From positions 774,557 through 838,556 of the forward strand of contig KV908339.1 in NCBI GenBank assembly GCA_002005505.1: a DNA stretch of 64,000 bases, written 5' to 3'. This document shows positions 22,130 through 45,404 of this stretch, piece after piece (the stretch's first letter is position 1; each line of letters starts with the position of its first letter). The translations under genes and the position numbers were made by a program. The DNA is from Botryococcus braunii. Lineage: Eukaryota > Chlorophyta > Trebouxiophyceae. The notes beneath the pieces are model-generated. The model ran no database searches. It was not told where the DNA came from and saw only the letters and a program-made list of their open reading frames with translations.

Positions 22130-22225
22130 TTCCGCCCGTTTCCGTAGAGGTATTAGCCCCTTCTGCCCATTTCCATTGAGCTATTATTATAACAATACCT
22201 CTGAAAATGGGCAGAAGGGGCGAGA
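22130..22225. repeat. Inverted repeat (foldback)
   Basis: AGCCCCTTCTGCCCATTTCC is mirrored by GAAAATGGGCAGAAGGGGC, with AGAGGTATT and AATACCTCT nested between them. A degenerate extra copy of the left arm precedes it (CCCCTTCCGCCCGTTTCC). Confidence 0.7.
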
Positions 22226-23089
22226 AACCAACAAGAGCAAGGCTTGGTTTACAGTGCCGGCCCTGGGGGGTGAAAGGACGGAGAACCACTTGCAATTGAC
22301 CTCTGTGTCTATGTCCATCCCCTATGAACCACGGCATGCCATAGTGTTTTAAGGCATACTATATGTTTACATTCGCCACACCTTAATGTGCACCGTCTCC
22401 CCCCCCCCCCCCCACCCCCAAAAAAAACACGACGTGGATTCAAGCATTACGGTGGGTTTTCTCCATTAGTATATATACAGACATATTTGACGTCTACTTG
22501 GAAGTTGTAGGCACACTCATGCTCATCCTCACCCTTTCCAGGATCCACATTTACTAAGACGTGGCAAGCTGAATCCGCCTAGAACCTGCTTTCAATCGCA
22601 GTCAACGAAGGCTTGTCAAACAGTCACAGGACGAAACTATTTGTATGAACGGACCATTCCTACATGTAATATACACTTTAAAGACCTGATTAACTTATGA
22701 AGCCCAATGTTTACTCAAGACATTTATCGTTATCATCACTTTATTTGTCATTCACACCCTCCTATCTAAGCAATACCCTGCCGCCAATTTCCGTTGCTAC
22801 GCCATGTACTTCTGGGGTTGTCAGGCACTATCTTTTTAAACTCGTCCCCTTGCCTCTACGTTCCCAAAAAAAATGCTGTCAAATTATGGATAATTATATA
22901 TTCAAGATGCAATTCGGCGTCACTCGGAATTCAGGATTTGAGCACCCAACGAGTAATCTCTTTACGCTCACTGCTGCTGAACTTCTTGAGAAGTCGTAAT
23001 TGACATCAGCAAGTACTCAAGAAATTCATTTGTTGGTCTGTGATGACCACAACTATCAGTCCATGTGCAGTGTGCACACGAGATACGCA

Positions 23090-23162
23090 GCATATCATAT
23101 GCTACTGTGCAAGAGCATATCATACGCTGCTGTGCAAGAGCATATCATACGCTGCTGTGCAA
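23090..23162. repeat. Short tandem repeat, about 29-bp unit, about 2.5 copies
   Basis: The unit is built around CATATCATACGCTGCTGTGC followed by AAGAG. The first copy differs from the later ones at two positions (ATATGCTACTG versus ATACGCTGCTG). Confidence 0.85.
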
Positions 23163-23792
23163 GGTCTAGACCCAATGTAATTAGGCGTGGCAACCAGTGA
23201 TGAACGTATCAGATAACTCTGTGTATGCATTATACAAGACATATATGAGTTTCAGCTGCGTCATCACATCGATATCGCGAAGACCAACAAACGTGGCGTA
23301 TGTCTCTTCTTATGGCTCTCTCACAGGCGCACCAAAGTTTTATATACAGTAAATGCACTTGGCTTAAAATTAAACGTTTAAACAAATGTTTCATTTGACG
23401 ATCCCTTCCATATGACGATCCGTTCCATTCCGTCATGCATGACATTATCTAAGGGGAAATTGGCTTTTAAGGAACCGAAAAATGCAGGAATATCGAAGTC
23501 ATTAGAAAAAAGTGCTTGCAAATCCGCCTGTCCAAACGTTGAAAACAAGCCACAACACAAATCACTTCAGTCAGTACAGACGTACATGGGATGTCCAAAC
23601 GGATTTTCCTAAGAGCGGTCCTGACACTCAAACTGAGGGTGTTGGCTTAACCAATGGTCTATCGCCAGCACTTATTATGTGACCCTTCCTGAACCTTGAA
23701 GACACCGGTTTATCCACAGAAGTACCCACAGTTGACCCCTGGATCAAGGTCTCATCAGTAGATCTAGTGGCCGTACTGTGGATGGGTATATG

Positions 23793-24156
23793 TGTTAGGT
23801 TATGGGCATTCGGCATCACCTGGAAACGCAGCAGACAGGTCGTTAAGGATGTCGACTCACAACTACAGTCCATACGCCTGTCTCCTGTTCAACACATGCA
23901 ACTGCAGGACAAGACTAGCATCTGAGAATGCCCAGGATCTTCCAAACCAGTTGACAAACTAAGCGACGACATCAGACTAAAGAGCTCGATCACAAAGTTG
24001 TGATCACGATCACAATGTACCTTATGTTCGAAATAGACCTCATCCGAGCGTGTCTCGAGGCACCTTATGTGGATAGTGAACCCGTATCCTAGTGTTGTAC
24101 ACTTGAAGATCACCTCGAGCACAAGGCACCCTATAATGTATGTACACGACTCAACA
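23793..24156 (-). repeat. 3' LTR of element E
   Basis: 364 bp, nearly identical to 27660-28024 and homologous to parts of the C and D LTRs. The block homologous to the duplicated leader (CAGACAGGTCG ... CCAAACCAGTT on the plus strand) occurs once only. Confidence 0.9.
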
Positions 24157-24177
24157 CTTCCCCTTGCCTGCATGCTT

Positions 24178-24992
24178 TATGTGTATCTTCTCAGTCCTAG
24201 TGAATCCCTATGACCAATACCACGGGCTTGTTAAGTGGCTTGGTCATAATGTCAGCCACATTGTGAGCAGATTCCACATAGAGGATATCTACCAGCCCCT
24301 TTCCTACGGCCTCCCTAGCATAGTGGAAAGTCACTGCAATGGGCTTCGTATACTTGGAGTAGAGGGTATTCCTCAGATTAGCTATGCACCCTTAAGGCGT
24401 GGTTATCACAAAACGTTTGGACTCTCCAAGGTGCTGCCCGTATCTCCTCCATGAAGCCCCGCAGCCAGTTGACCTTCTTCACAATATGGCTAGCAGCCAT
24501 GAACTCAGCCTCCACACTGGAGGTCGCTACTGAGCTCTGCTTGTTATTGCCCCATACTACAGCACTGTCATACACTGACAGAACATAGCCTGTAGTCGAA
24601 TACCGATGGTCGAGGTCCCCAGCATAGTTGGCATCCACAATGCAGAAGAGTTAAAGCTAACTCTCGGTGTCCCCAAGATAATTAAGCACTCCAACGGCTT
24701 CACTCCAGTGCGAAGTGGCAGGGCTCATTCTGTACCTTGACAACACACCAACTTCCTTTGCAATGTCAGGTCTGGTGGTGGTGGCAATGTACAGCAGTGA
24801 CCCTTTAAGCTCACAGTACCGATGGCCAGGAGCCAGTGGTGTGCCTGCCACTACTGACTCCCCATCCTTGGACTCTGGCCTACTACTAGCCACAAAGTCC
24901 TTGGACATTGGAGTATCAATTCCTCGACCATCCTCACAAATACCCCTTCCAACGTGTTGAAATCCTGTTCGAAGTCTACAGACACTATTCAT
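24178..24992 (-). pseudogene. Degenerate copia pol (RT C-terminus and RNase H) of element E
   Basis: Minus-strand frames give GIDTPMSKDFVASSRPES, RYCELKGSLLYIATTTRPDI and, after a frame break, DANYAGDLDHRYSTTGYVLS, VATSSVEAEFMAASHIVK and WRVQTFCDN. These match the corresponding C and D pol residues. The break at about 24640-24660 falls inside the RNase H entry. The integrase and the catalytic YVDD part of RT are not recognisable. It is not functional. Confidence 0.85.
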
Positions 24993-26819
24993 GTATACCG
25001 TAGTAATACCTCAGACAACAATTGAAGATTAGTCTCCTCGACGGGTTCAAATGACGAAATGAATATAATACGTACCCGTCATGACAACTAAACAAGCATG
25101 TAAACTCAAACTCCATCATCTCACTTTCAAAGCGCCCCACCCACTTCATCTCACCATTTTGTCCGCTGCGCAACATCGACACTTGTCCTAACCGCGATTT
25201 CTCGTGTTAGTTCCCTTTCTATCACCATATGGAGGCCAATCCTTGCACAAACAACATGACCCAGGGCTTACTGCCTAAGTACCCTCTCTATTAACGACTC
25301 ATGCTTTCTTTCAAGTTTTCTTGCCCTAGACTCAACTCACCTCGCTTCCCCTGGAAACAGTGTGCTATTACATGTTTCACGGTCTGTCGACCAAATTATA
25401 TGTCTCCAACCTCTACACTTTCATGGGTTAAGGATTTGGAGCATCAAGACTAACCAGACACCGTTACAAGCGACGTGCACCCAAAACGCATCAAACAACC
25501 ATTTTTCATGTTATATAACCTGGAGTCTGGATATCAACAGCTTTCATCTGGTATTTTCAAGATTTCTCACATTTGGCCACAACTCCCAAACTGGGCTCTG
25601 TGGCTATCTCTGAGATCTCTTTCTAGCTTTCATTGATTTCACTGGCTATCCCGGTCAAGCCCTCTAACGTGCGGGTGCACCGATGCATCAAGGCCTTATG
25701 ATTGAATTGTCTGTAATTACTATTAGTTATAACTGACTATTCCAACGCCCGAAAGCTCACTTGTATTGGTCACAATGATGGTAGCTCACCTCTACCCTAT
25801 TTATACACATAACCCTTAAAAAATGTCTTATCTGTACGCCATCAGTACTATGATCAGTCTCTAAGCGCGTTGCTTCAACAATACACGTGCACGTGACTTA
25901 CAAAGTCACGTGACTTATAAAGTCACCAATGCTTACGTGTGTTGGTCAAATATCACCATCCTCTGCTTGAGGATCTAAGCTTATCACAAGTACCTATCAG
26001 TAACCTCATCTTGAGCACAGTAGATCGTTTCCATCATCACTACTAGACATTAGGCCACTCAACATCCAAACGCGCTCAAGGGCGCACTATAACTCATGAG
26101 CTTCCCCTGACCACTTTATGTCACTGATTAACCCAAAACTCTTCAAATTAATTAAGTGTCCTCAGAAATTAATTATTTTCCATGTCAGGTTCAGAATTAG
26201 CTTCAAATGTTAGCAATTCTTGGTGTTCATAATTTGGCCCTTCTAACACGCATATCCCTTGTGTAATCCGCACCATGATTAAGACTAACTTGCAGCTATT
26301 TCTACCCCAACTACACCTCTCTGCAGTCCTAGAGTCATTAATTTATATCACCTTAAACAGTCTGGGTCGATTACCCCATAGTCCATGCCAGACTGTAGTT
26401 CAGGGCTTGAAGCGCATGCATTGCACAACAATAAATTTGTGATCTTCTGGTACCCACAAATCACTCTTGGTCAGCCCAAAACTTTCAACACCGGGTCCAA
26501 AACTCAAGATACCTTTCTTAGAGATTTTTACAACACCACACACACACAGACACAGTGGTCACACATGCCACACTGGACCCGTATATGACCCTATCTAGGA
26601 CCACTCAAGGTTTGAAAACCGCGTTGGCCACACAGCATCAGCCACACATCACGTTGACAAAACACAACCAATCAATATCTAGTTTCCACACTCTGGATTT
26701 CATGGAAGGAATGCCAGGCACATAAGACAAGTCGTGACATTGATCAATACACAGCCATTCCGATAAGAGGTCTTCATTCCGTAAGTGCACGACGGTTAAC
26801 AAGGCACACGACTCCCGAT

Positions 26820-26935
26820 TCAGCTTTTCTCACCCTCAACATTAGGGACTAGCCATCAGCGAGTCCGAGCGCGACACCTGATCAGCCTTTCTCACCCTTA
26901 ACATTAGGGACTAGCCATCAGCGAGTAGCAGCAGA
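26820..26935. repeat. Two-copy direct repeat inside element E
   Basis: A unit containing TTTCTCACCC, AACATTAGGGACTAGCCATC and AGCGAGT occurs twice, about 56 bp apart, with one or two substitutions. Confidence 0.85.
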
Positions 26936-27659
26936 ACAAAACCACCTTAGGAATGTGCTCAGTGGACTGGGGAACCAGAAGTCCTTTACCACCATATTGC
27001 ACCAACTACTGGCTGTTTACACATACAACACATATGCAAGCCCATCCACATGCTACAATACCTGTACTGTTGCTCATGATGTCTACCAATACCTGGGTGG
27101 GGGCTCCCTAGGGTCCACCCCACTTCTTCCTGCTGAGTATCAAACTTAATGTCAGTGGGTAAATGTTATTCATTTTTACTCTTGTAAACCTGAACCCCTT
27201 GATCTCCAGCCTTAGGTGGGTGACAGACTTAAAGAGGCCTTTCTATTGGTTCAGCTCTCAACCACTACACTTACTGTAACACAGGAACATCACTTCCTCT
27301 CTCAAATCATTGAGCCTTACACTCACAATTTCAGGACCCAAATCATACACAACCTCCGATGTGCACTCAAAATTCACACCATCCCAAGGTAGTCTCGTCC
27401 ACTTCCAACCGGGATTTCACCAGCTCGCCTTAGCGGATGAAACTGCGGATGGATTCTGCACATGCTTACCACATGATGGACTTGAATTCTGAAGCATATG
27501 CTGTGACTTGAAGGTGGGGTACCCCGGTACACAACTGCGGGGCTGTCTCTCCCTGTCGGACTGGAGTAGACTTCTGTAGTGTCCGCTGGCCGGCAGTGCC
27601 TTGACCAAAACCACATATCGGCTTGTCCTCAGCACCCAGAGTTGGGTGGGCCCATAACC

Positions 27660-28024
27660 TGTTGGGTTATGGGCATTCGGCATCACCTGGAAACGTAGCA
27701 GACACGTCGTTAAGGATGTCGACTCACAGCTACAGTCCATACGACTGTCTCCTGTTCAACACATGCAACTACAGGACAAGATTGGCATCTGAGAATGCCC
27801 AGGATCTTTCCAAACCAGTTGACAGACTAAGCGACGACATCAGACTTAAGAGCTCGATCACAAAGTTGTGATCACGATCACAATGTACCTTATGTTCGAA
27901 ATAGACCTCATCCGAACGTGTCTCGAGGTACCTTATGTGGATAGTGAACCCGTATCCTAATGTTGTACATTTGAAGATCACCTGAAGCACAAGACACCCT
28001 ATAATGTATGTACACAACTCAACA
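27660..28024 (-). repeat. 5' LTR of element E
   Basis: 365 bp. It is followed on the minus strand by a primer-binding site whose plus-strand copy is GGTGGGCCCATAACC (27645-27659), the initiator tRNA-Met anticodon-arm sequence. The outer side carries the target duplication ATATG. Confidence 0.88.
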
Positions 28025-28080
28025 ATATGCCCCCTCCCCCGTTACCTTCAGGGATCCTTGATCTTTTTCACGATGTTCCA

Positions 28081-28469
<389 letters not shown>

Positions 28470-28718
28470 AGCTTGTACACAGTAGTTCTTCAAATTGTTT
28501 TTAGTGGTTGGGGTACACACCCCTATAAACCTAAGCCGCGTACAATATCCACAATACTCCACGACCGTTTCCAATATAGATATCCTCAATGCTTTCCATG
28601 AGGATGCCTCAATGGTTTCAAGACCTTAAAAAAAGTCCGACATCTACATTTCACAACTTTCTGTACTTTCGTCATTCATAACAATAATTATGGTTATAAC
28701 CTTCACAGCAACAACAAA

Positions 28719-28790
28719 AAGAAGAAGAAGAAGAAGAAGAAGAAGAAGAAGAAGAAGAAGAAGAAGAAGAAGAAGAAGAAGAAGAAGAAG
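28719..28790. repeat. (GAA)n trinucleotide repeat
   Basis: About 24 uninterrupted AAG/GAA units ending in an A run. Confidence 0.95.
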
Positions 28791-29149
28791 AAAAAAACTA
28801 TGACGAAAAATTCGAATTCGCCCAGCCACTACAAGCTGATGAGATGGAAGAAGTCCCAACTAAGACAATAAAGCAATGCAAACTGCTCCATGACGAAGCA
28901 TGCGAAGGCACCAAGGGCCAGTTGCAGAATGAGCAAGTACAGCTGCTCTAGAGGTGAGGGTCTAAAGGAAGCAACTGGGTAAAACGTGCATGCCCAGTTT
29001 TTGCAGGGTATCTGAGTACTCAACGGTGCTCGAGCTCCTCACTCATTGGCCTAGTGCAACCTAGGAGATGAGGACAAGCTAATGAGGAAGCCTGGCGTCA
29101 GCCTGCAGGTGCTGACAAGCCATGTAACCCCCATCCCAAATCACACAAG

Positions 29150-29290
29150 GGTGATAATTATAACCCGCAATGGGTGATAAGGGTGATAGTTATAACCCGC
29201 AAACACTTTATTATAGTGATAGTTATAACCCGCAAACACATTATAACCCGCAATGGGTGACAAGGGTGATAGTTATAACCCGCAAACACT
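29150..29290. repeat. Imperfect tandem repeat with TTATAACCCGCAA units
   Basis: TTATAACCCGCAA recurs five times, alternating with GGGTGATA and AAACACTTTAT-type spacers. It is a small minisatellite. Confidence 0.85.
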
Positions 29291-29815
29291 GGGATCTGCC
29301 GCAGTGCAACTTTAACGTAACGACACCATTGATAAGAGGCACACAGCTGGGCACGTTTAGACAGACGAAGATCGGGACAACACATGAGACCTTCTCGGAT
29401 GGGGTGCCCCATAAGAGGAGCAACTATTTGATGCGACCCAAGTCAGGACAACTGGATGCATAAACTCGACATCAGTTCTGTATTGCCACTGTCCACAATC
29501 CCCTTCCGACAGGAGGAAGTGAACCGGTGGATATTTAAGACCTCGCTACACGTTGCATCCATGCGTCATGAAAAGGCGCCAAAACCAATGCATACAGTAT
29601 GACCCATGTGTGGGGCCAATTGCATGGCATCGCATTGAGCGATGGGAGAGGGTAGGGTAAAGCAGGGTCGTATGTACCTATTGCTGCCTGGCATGAATGT
29701 CACTGGAGAAAGAAAAGAAAGATGGCACAAGGCTGCCTGGACCGGTTGTCATGAAAACTCTTTGTGAAAGCAAACCCTGATGAAGGTTCCTGACCTAGGA
29801 AAAGCTAGTGCTTCG

Positions 29816-30736
29816 TGTTGGCAAATAACACTGACATGTATACCTTAGGTATTTGAGAGACATGTGGTGGCATTTCATGAGAGCATGTTGGTGAGTCATA
29901 TCCTAGAAATTGAGGGCTTTGATAGACTTACAATGCATATAATAAATAAGGTACAGGTGTACAGCACTGGGATGTACTTGTACTAAATGAGACGTGAACG
30001 ATTATTAGCTCTCATAGTTAGTAGAGGGGGGCATGGTACACAATTGGCTAGTTTTCTGCCTGTTTTCCAGTGAGGTATACTCAGCCCGGATCATCTCGCT
30101 TGTGAGAATCCTGTTCGGCTGGCCCTGGTAACCTGGTCCGTGCGTCACAGCGGTTGTGAGTTAGAGATCCGATTCGTTTAGAGATTCGAGATGATCACCG
30201 GTTTAGAGTAGTACTATGCATCGACAGCTAGGTCGAATCATAAGGTACATCCAGTGCATGGTACTGATAGGAAACCAACTTGATCATGCCCGTACGCCAT
30301 CTAGATCTGGAGTTGGATTTCTGATAACATTTCTGTAAGGAGGTTGATTAATGAATAAGGAACTACAAGAGCAGTATATATAGAAGGTGTCATTGAGTGA
30401 TACTTTAGTTCTGATGCTTCTAAGAACTCCGTGTCACTGCTGGCTCGTGCCTTGTGAGCATGCGTGTGAAAGACCAGAGGGCGCCGTGTATTGTTTTATC
30501 ACCGAGGTCAGTGATAACTGTGGGTGTGGTAGCTTACAGGTAACAGCAGCTCTGTTTAGATAGGTATTTTGTAACTAGTTCTGATGCTTCTAAGAACTCC
30601 GTGTCACTGCTGGTTGCGCCTTATGAGCATGCGTGTGAAAGACCATAGGGCGCCGTGTATTGCTTTATCACTGAGTGTGTGATAGCTTACAGGAGAAGCT
30701 GATAAATGTGCAAAGCTTATGAAGATGATACCATCA
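29816..30736 (+). mobile_element. Solo LTR of the A/B copia lineage, with internally duplicated leader
   Basis: About 921 bp, starting TGTTGGCAAATAACACTGAC and ending near ATACCATCA. It is collinear with the LTRs at 47488 and 50632. No gag or pol flanks it. A TATATATA box at 30375 is followed about 32 bp later by the first copy (30407-30539) of a block that recurs at 30577-30692. Copy 1 ends CTTACAG|GTAAC and copy 2 ends CTTACAG|GAGAAG. No clear target duplication was found, so the right end is approximate. Confidence 0.75.
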
Positions 30737-31313
30737 ATCGAGACTTCCGTAGCCAAATAACCTTAATACACCCTTATTGCACTCAACTGAGATCCACCGT
30801 TTAACCATCAAAAGCGATCATTACCAGGGGTCTGACAAGTGTATTGGATTTAATAGGTGACAGTCCGCGAGAGAAGAACCCCAGGTCCCATCACGATTAT
30901 TCAACATAGGGAAAGCGTGTACACTCAGACTTGTGGTAAAGTTGCTGGAAGACCCCCATACAAGCAATGCTCTCTATGGGCCTTGGAGCAGTCGTCTCGC
31001 TGTGTGCAGCCTGCACAGTGCAGGGACATTCACGTGTCAGTTGGACCGCACTCGGACTGGCGGCTGGGAACACTTTTTTCTAAACACTATACCCGGCTCG
31101 GCAAACATGTAATCGGGCGCAAGAGGGGGCTTTCTATGGGGTAGTGTACGGCGGAGTTGCATCCATCAGCAGTCGGCAACCCACCCCAATGCAGAAACTG
31201 ATCTCGAGCATTTCGCACTCATGCAATGAGGAGAAGATTTCTCCAGCAGATGTGATCTGCTTGAGGAGTGTGTATTACATAGCTTTGGCGAACGTTGTGG
31301 TTCTCGTTTCTCT
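30737..31313. other. Upstream region of the DNAJC7-like gene
   Basis: No gene is supported here. It presumably contains the promoter and 5' UTR of the gene starting at 31314. No clear TATA box was identified. Confidence 0.4.
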
Positions 31314-41848
<10,535 letters not shown>

Positions 41849-42928
41849 ACTTAAAAGTGAAGCATATCGTGTGGGATTGTCCCCGCACCACACATTGTGA
41901 AGGAGGTGTAGAATCAGGAACCTAAGTAAGCATGGCAGGTCCTGATTGTGAACCGCACACTTCAGACATTATTTTATCCTCAAACCTGCTTACAGTGCAA
42001 AGCAACTCAAATGCAATTGCCTGCCCTTCTAGGACCTGCTGGCTGGCAGATGTTTAAGATGCCGAAGCTTTGAACATACAGAAGCCTGTATTTGCAGATG
42101 TATTTTAGATATTGCAATCACAGAGGGCTTCTGGTGCTGGATGCATTGATTCGTTATCAAAGCTGTCGTCACAGGGGTGCAAATGGGGGTTTTAGAAGCG
42201 GCCCTCCAAAGTCGTGTTTTACAGGCATGATGATAGTATGGTTTCTTCATTAGGAACGCTTTAGTTTCTTATTGAGTTCTTCAAAGGGATGTGGCGAAAG
42301 CTCCAGTGCCGTGGGCAGCATCATACTCCAAAATAAGACACGGCTGCTGGACTGCTGCTTGCCTGTCTTGCGCACATCCACTTCCTTTGGGGGCAGGGTT
42401 TTGCTTACACTGCAGTTCTGTAAGGACTGTGAGAGTTGCAGGAGGGACAATGCGCGCTCCAGGGGTCATCCGTTCGAGTACCACTTCTAAGGTTCTGGGG
42501 CAATTGTGCACCTGTTGGAGCAGCTGCCGATGGGGTCTCTCTGGACGAAGTCAGAAGTCTGAAGATGCAGGTGTGGAACGCCCCAATTTTATGTTGTGAC
42601 ACAAACACATCCATGGCCAATATGGCCAGTGAGGGAACTCGAACTCTGCCCACCCTTCCCAGCAGGCCATATCACCCGCAAAGAAGCTCCCACAGAAACC
42701 GTGGGGTCTACAATTCACCAGGCTTGTAAATGTTGTCCAGGAAGGAAGGAAGGAAGGAAGGAAGGAAGGAAGGAAATACTACAGGGAGTTCCTACGGTCG
42801 AGAATTGCAAGGTGACTGGTTTAAGCCATGAACATGGTCTCGGTCACCTAAATTGGCTGCCCAAATGATAGAGCTTTGCTATGATGGGACTGGAGAGCAT
42901 GTGCACGGCTTGTATGTAAACGATACGT

Positions 42929-43006
42929 GCAGCCTTTAGTTTTCTCACCCCCAGCACAAGGTTGGCTTCACTGTGCTGTGCTGGGGGTGCGAAAACTAAA
43001 GGCTGC
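42929..43006. repeat. Foldback with 29-bp arms
   Basis: GCAGCCTTTAGTTTTCTCAC... is mirrored by ...GTGCGAAAACTAAAGGCTGC with a single mismatch around a loop of about 20 bp. Probably a small foldback element. Confidence 0.8.
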
Positions 43007-43638
43007 GAGTAGCGTACAACCTTCTGACATGAGACTCAGGAAGAGGTGGACTTGTAACAAGTCTGCCAGGCCAGAGTTTCACGGCTTTGTTCCCTTGAGT
43101 TGCAACGGTTGGCCGTTTTCACAGACTGTCACGCAAAGCTAGCAAATCTTAGGCTAACTTTCTGTCCGTGTGGATTGAGTGTATATGTCAGGGGATTGGA
43201 GTTCCCTGCAGTAGTGTATGGACCTTGAGTTATGCTAATGCCAGGCGGGAAATGGATAGGGTATCCGTTTCTCGCGGATCCAGGCCCTGCCCTTCGGGCC
43301 AGACATATAGTTGAGGGTATATACTGGAACATGTATGTTCCAATCTTGCAGTTCTAAGGGCCCGATTGCAGATTGCTACATATGGCAGCTGTGAAGAGAT
43401 AGAAGCTGTCCTTGCTGTGCGTCAGGTTGCATGCAGGTAAATGGGTTGCCCCCCCCCCCCCCCCGGGGGGGAGGGGGGGTTGGTGAAGTGTAATATTAAG
43501 AAACTGCTAGTTTCATGCAAATATGTTGAGGCTGGGAGGAGAAGAACTTTCCAGAATTGGGGTTGCAATTTGCCCAAGTCATGATATGGTGCCAGCTGGA
43601 ACTTCCGCAACTTCCCTTTGCGCGCATGTGCATGCGCG

Positions 43639-43639
<1 letters not shown>

Positions 43640-43703
<64 letters not shown>

Positions 43704-43714
43704 ACGCGCGCCCG

Positions 43715-43811
<97 letters not shown>

Positions 43812-43835
43812 GGGGGGGAGAGAGAGAGGGGGGGG
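43640..43835. repeat. (TG)n(GA)n compound microsatellite
   Basis: About 62 bp of TG, a short GCACGCGCGCCCGAAC bridge, about 88 bp of GA, then G-rich purine DNA. Confidence 0.95.
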
Positions 43836-45404
43836 CTAGCAACGACCGGGTGGGCGTAGTCCGTATTTCCCTAGACGAGTAGATGTTTCGACTTATCCTG
43901 AATCTGGGTTGCATTTTTTGACTTCCTACCAGAGGGCAGTGCTGCAGCTTTGCACATGTGTATAGTACAGTACAGTCTGCTATGTTAACATGATGTGTGG
44001 CTGTTCAGCAATAACAAGCGGATAACGCATCAATGCAGTTGCACACACAACTATCTTCCACTGAAGTTTGCGGCTACCTCAGCAGAGCGTGGCAGCCATA
44101 ATGGCCACAGTGTCATGCAATAGTGCCTTGGGCAAACCTTGAAGGAGATGCTAATGGTCATTTAACTATCTGCCCCCCCCCCCCTCCCCGACCTTTGTTC
44201 CCCATTGCATGTAGTCTTGGAAAACCATGCAGATTGACCTTCTTACGAATTTTCTGGTTTCCATGTAACTTACAGAAGTTTAAGCATCGCTTCTGCCTTG
44301 CTGCTCTTGCACAAAATCTATTGTGGAACCTTCGGCCAGAAGTCGTTCAGAATGGTAATCACGAAGCTCCTTCCGTTGGGCACCGCATTTGTAGACCCCT
44401 GTTGCAGCCTGACCTTTTAATAAAGGTGCATACATCTCAGCACTAGCTGACAAGAATCTACCATTCTATCCTCACAATGTTATGAATGCTGCGAAATAGA
44501 ATGTTGTGTCGATCGAAACTTGATTGGCCAGGGGACACAACGGCTGAGTGCTAAATCCTTGTGACACCTCAAACTGTCTAGCAGTTCTAAAGGAAACATA
44601 TTCCTCTCATCTTCCTGTCTACGTTCTTCCCTAACTATGTAAGAAGCTTCAATAAAGCCATCGCAGAGACCTATGTGAATTGCACTCGAGCACATGCAAG
44701 AATTACTCTATCTTTTACTGTGTGGAGTGGTTTTGGCATGCAGACAATAAGTCCCTAGGAAACATTTTTTAAACACCCTCTTTAGATGAAGTAGATACGG
44801 ATGAAGATGTGGTGGACCATATAGGTTCGTTTGAATGATGATCCAAACGTGCAATGCAGCACAATATCAAGCTGTGCTCACCTGCCATCATATCAAGCAG
44901 CGTCCCCCCGCCACCAAATGTAACAAGTGGAACATAGGACTGCAAAATATAAAGAGTTCAACGAATTTTGCATCACAAAGGTTAGTAAAAAAGTTAAAAT
45001 ATGCCAAGTCGTGACCCTCTTGATGGCTCCGCACCTTCGTTCTTATACCGAGTGGTATCGCCAGTCCGAGCCCAACTGCGAGCAGACACTGATACATCGT
45101 TAATACCAAGCCTGAAACCAAGGTGGTCGAAGCAAAAAAAAACGTACGGCACGTGAAGATCCATGAAGATTTAAGAACGCAATCTGAAAGATCTTGTTGA
45201 AGTTCTTTTTCTCTTTGGTCTGGCTCCAGCCGGGGTGGATACATCGGATTTGCCATCTTTCGTCGAATCTCTAGCAAAATTTACCATCAATGCTGTTACT
45301 TAGGAATCTACAGAGTGCAATACCCCAATAACACGAGGGGCAGATGCCTCAGTGGTCGAAGCCAGCTTCAACGCCTGGAAAACGAGAAGCTCAGAAAATG
45401 AAGA

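Larger units (their letters stand above)
21300..23792. other. Intergenic stretch upstream of copia element E
   Basis: No supported gene. It contains G and C homopolymer runs (about 21548-21566 and about 22400-22415), a foldback (about 22130-22225) and a three-copy 29-bp tandem repeat (about 23090-23162). The short open frames are unremarkable. Confidence 0.5.
23793..28024 (-). mobile_element. Copia-type LTR retrotransposon E, degenerate, single-copy LTRs, complete ends
   Basis: Minus-oriented element of 4,232 bp bounded by a 5-bp duplication ATATG (23788-23792 and 28025-28029). The LTRs are 23793-24156 (3') and 27660-28024 (5'). On the minus strand they start TGTTGAGT and end just after a CCCATAACC-type terminus. 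The primer-binding site next to the 5' LTR reads GGTTATGGGCCCACC on the minus strand. That is complementary to the anticodon stem-loop region of initiator tRNA-Met rather than to a tRNA 3' end. The polypurine tract AAGGGGAAG abuts the 3' LTR. Pol remnants (RT end and RNase H) occupy 24178-24992. The middle (about 25000-27650) is unrecognisable. It belongs to the same lineage as C and D, but its LTR lacks their internal duplication. Confidence 0.88.
28470..29815. other. Non-coding stretch with (GAA)n and a short tandem repeat
   Basis: No supported gene. It contains about 70 bp of GAA/AAG repeat (about 28719-28790) and a tandem array (about 29150-29290) of a unit containing GTGATAGTTATAACCCGCAA in four or five partial copies. 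Confidence 0.6.
41849..45404. other. Region downstream of the co-chaperone gene; a few unassigned exon-like pieces
   Basis: No gene could be named. Exon-like pieces with splice-site borders on the plus strand are at about 42525-42570 (AADGVSLDEVRSLKMQ), 43352-43437 (RARLQIATYGSCEEIEAVL) and 44278-44360 (KFKHRFCLAALAQNLLWNL). An acidic DEVDTDEDVVDHI piece ends near 44825 at a GT. They may belong to one unrecognised gene, but phases were not resolved. The region also holds a (GGAA)n repeat (about 42737-42776), a hairpin (42929-43006), a run of C then G (about 43450-43478) and a TG/GA microsatellite. Confidence 0.35.

Noticed and set aside
27660..28024. Solo LTR interpretation
   Set aside because: It carries an adjacent primer-binding site, and the matching LTR at 23793-24156 shares the ATATG target duplication. 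It is therefore the 5' LTR of element E.
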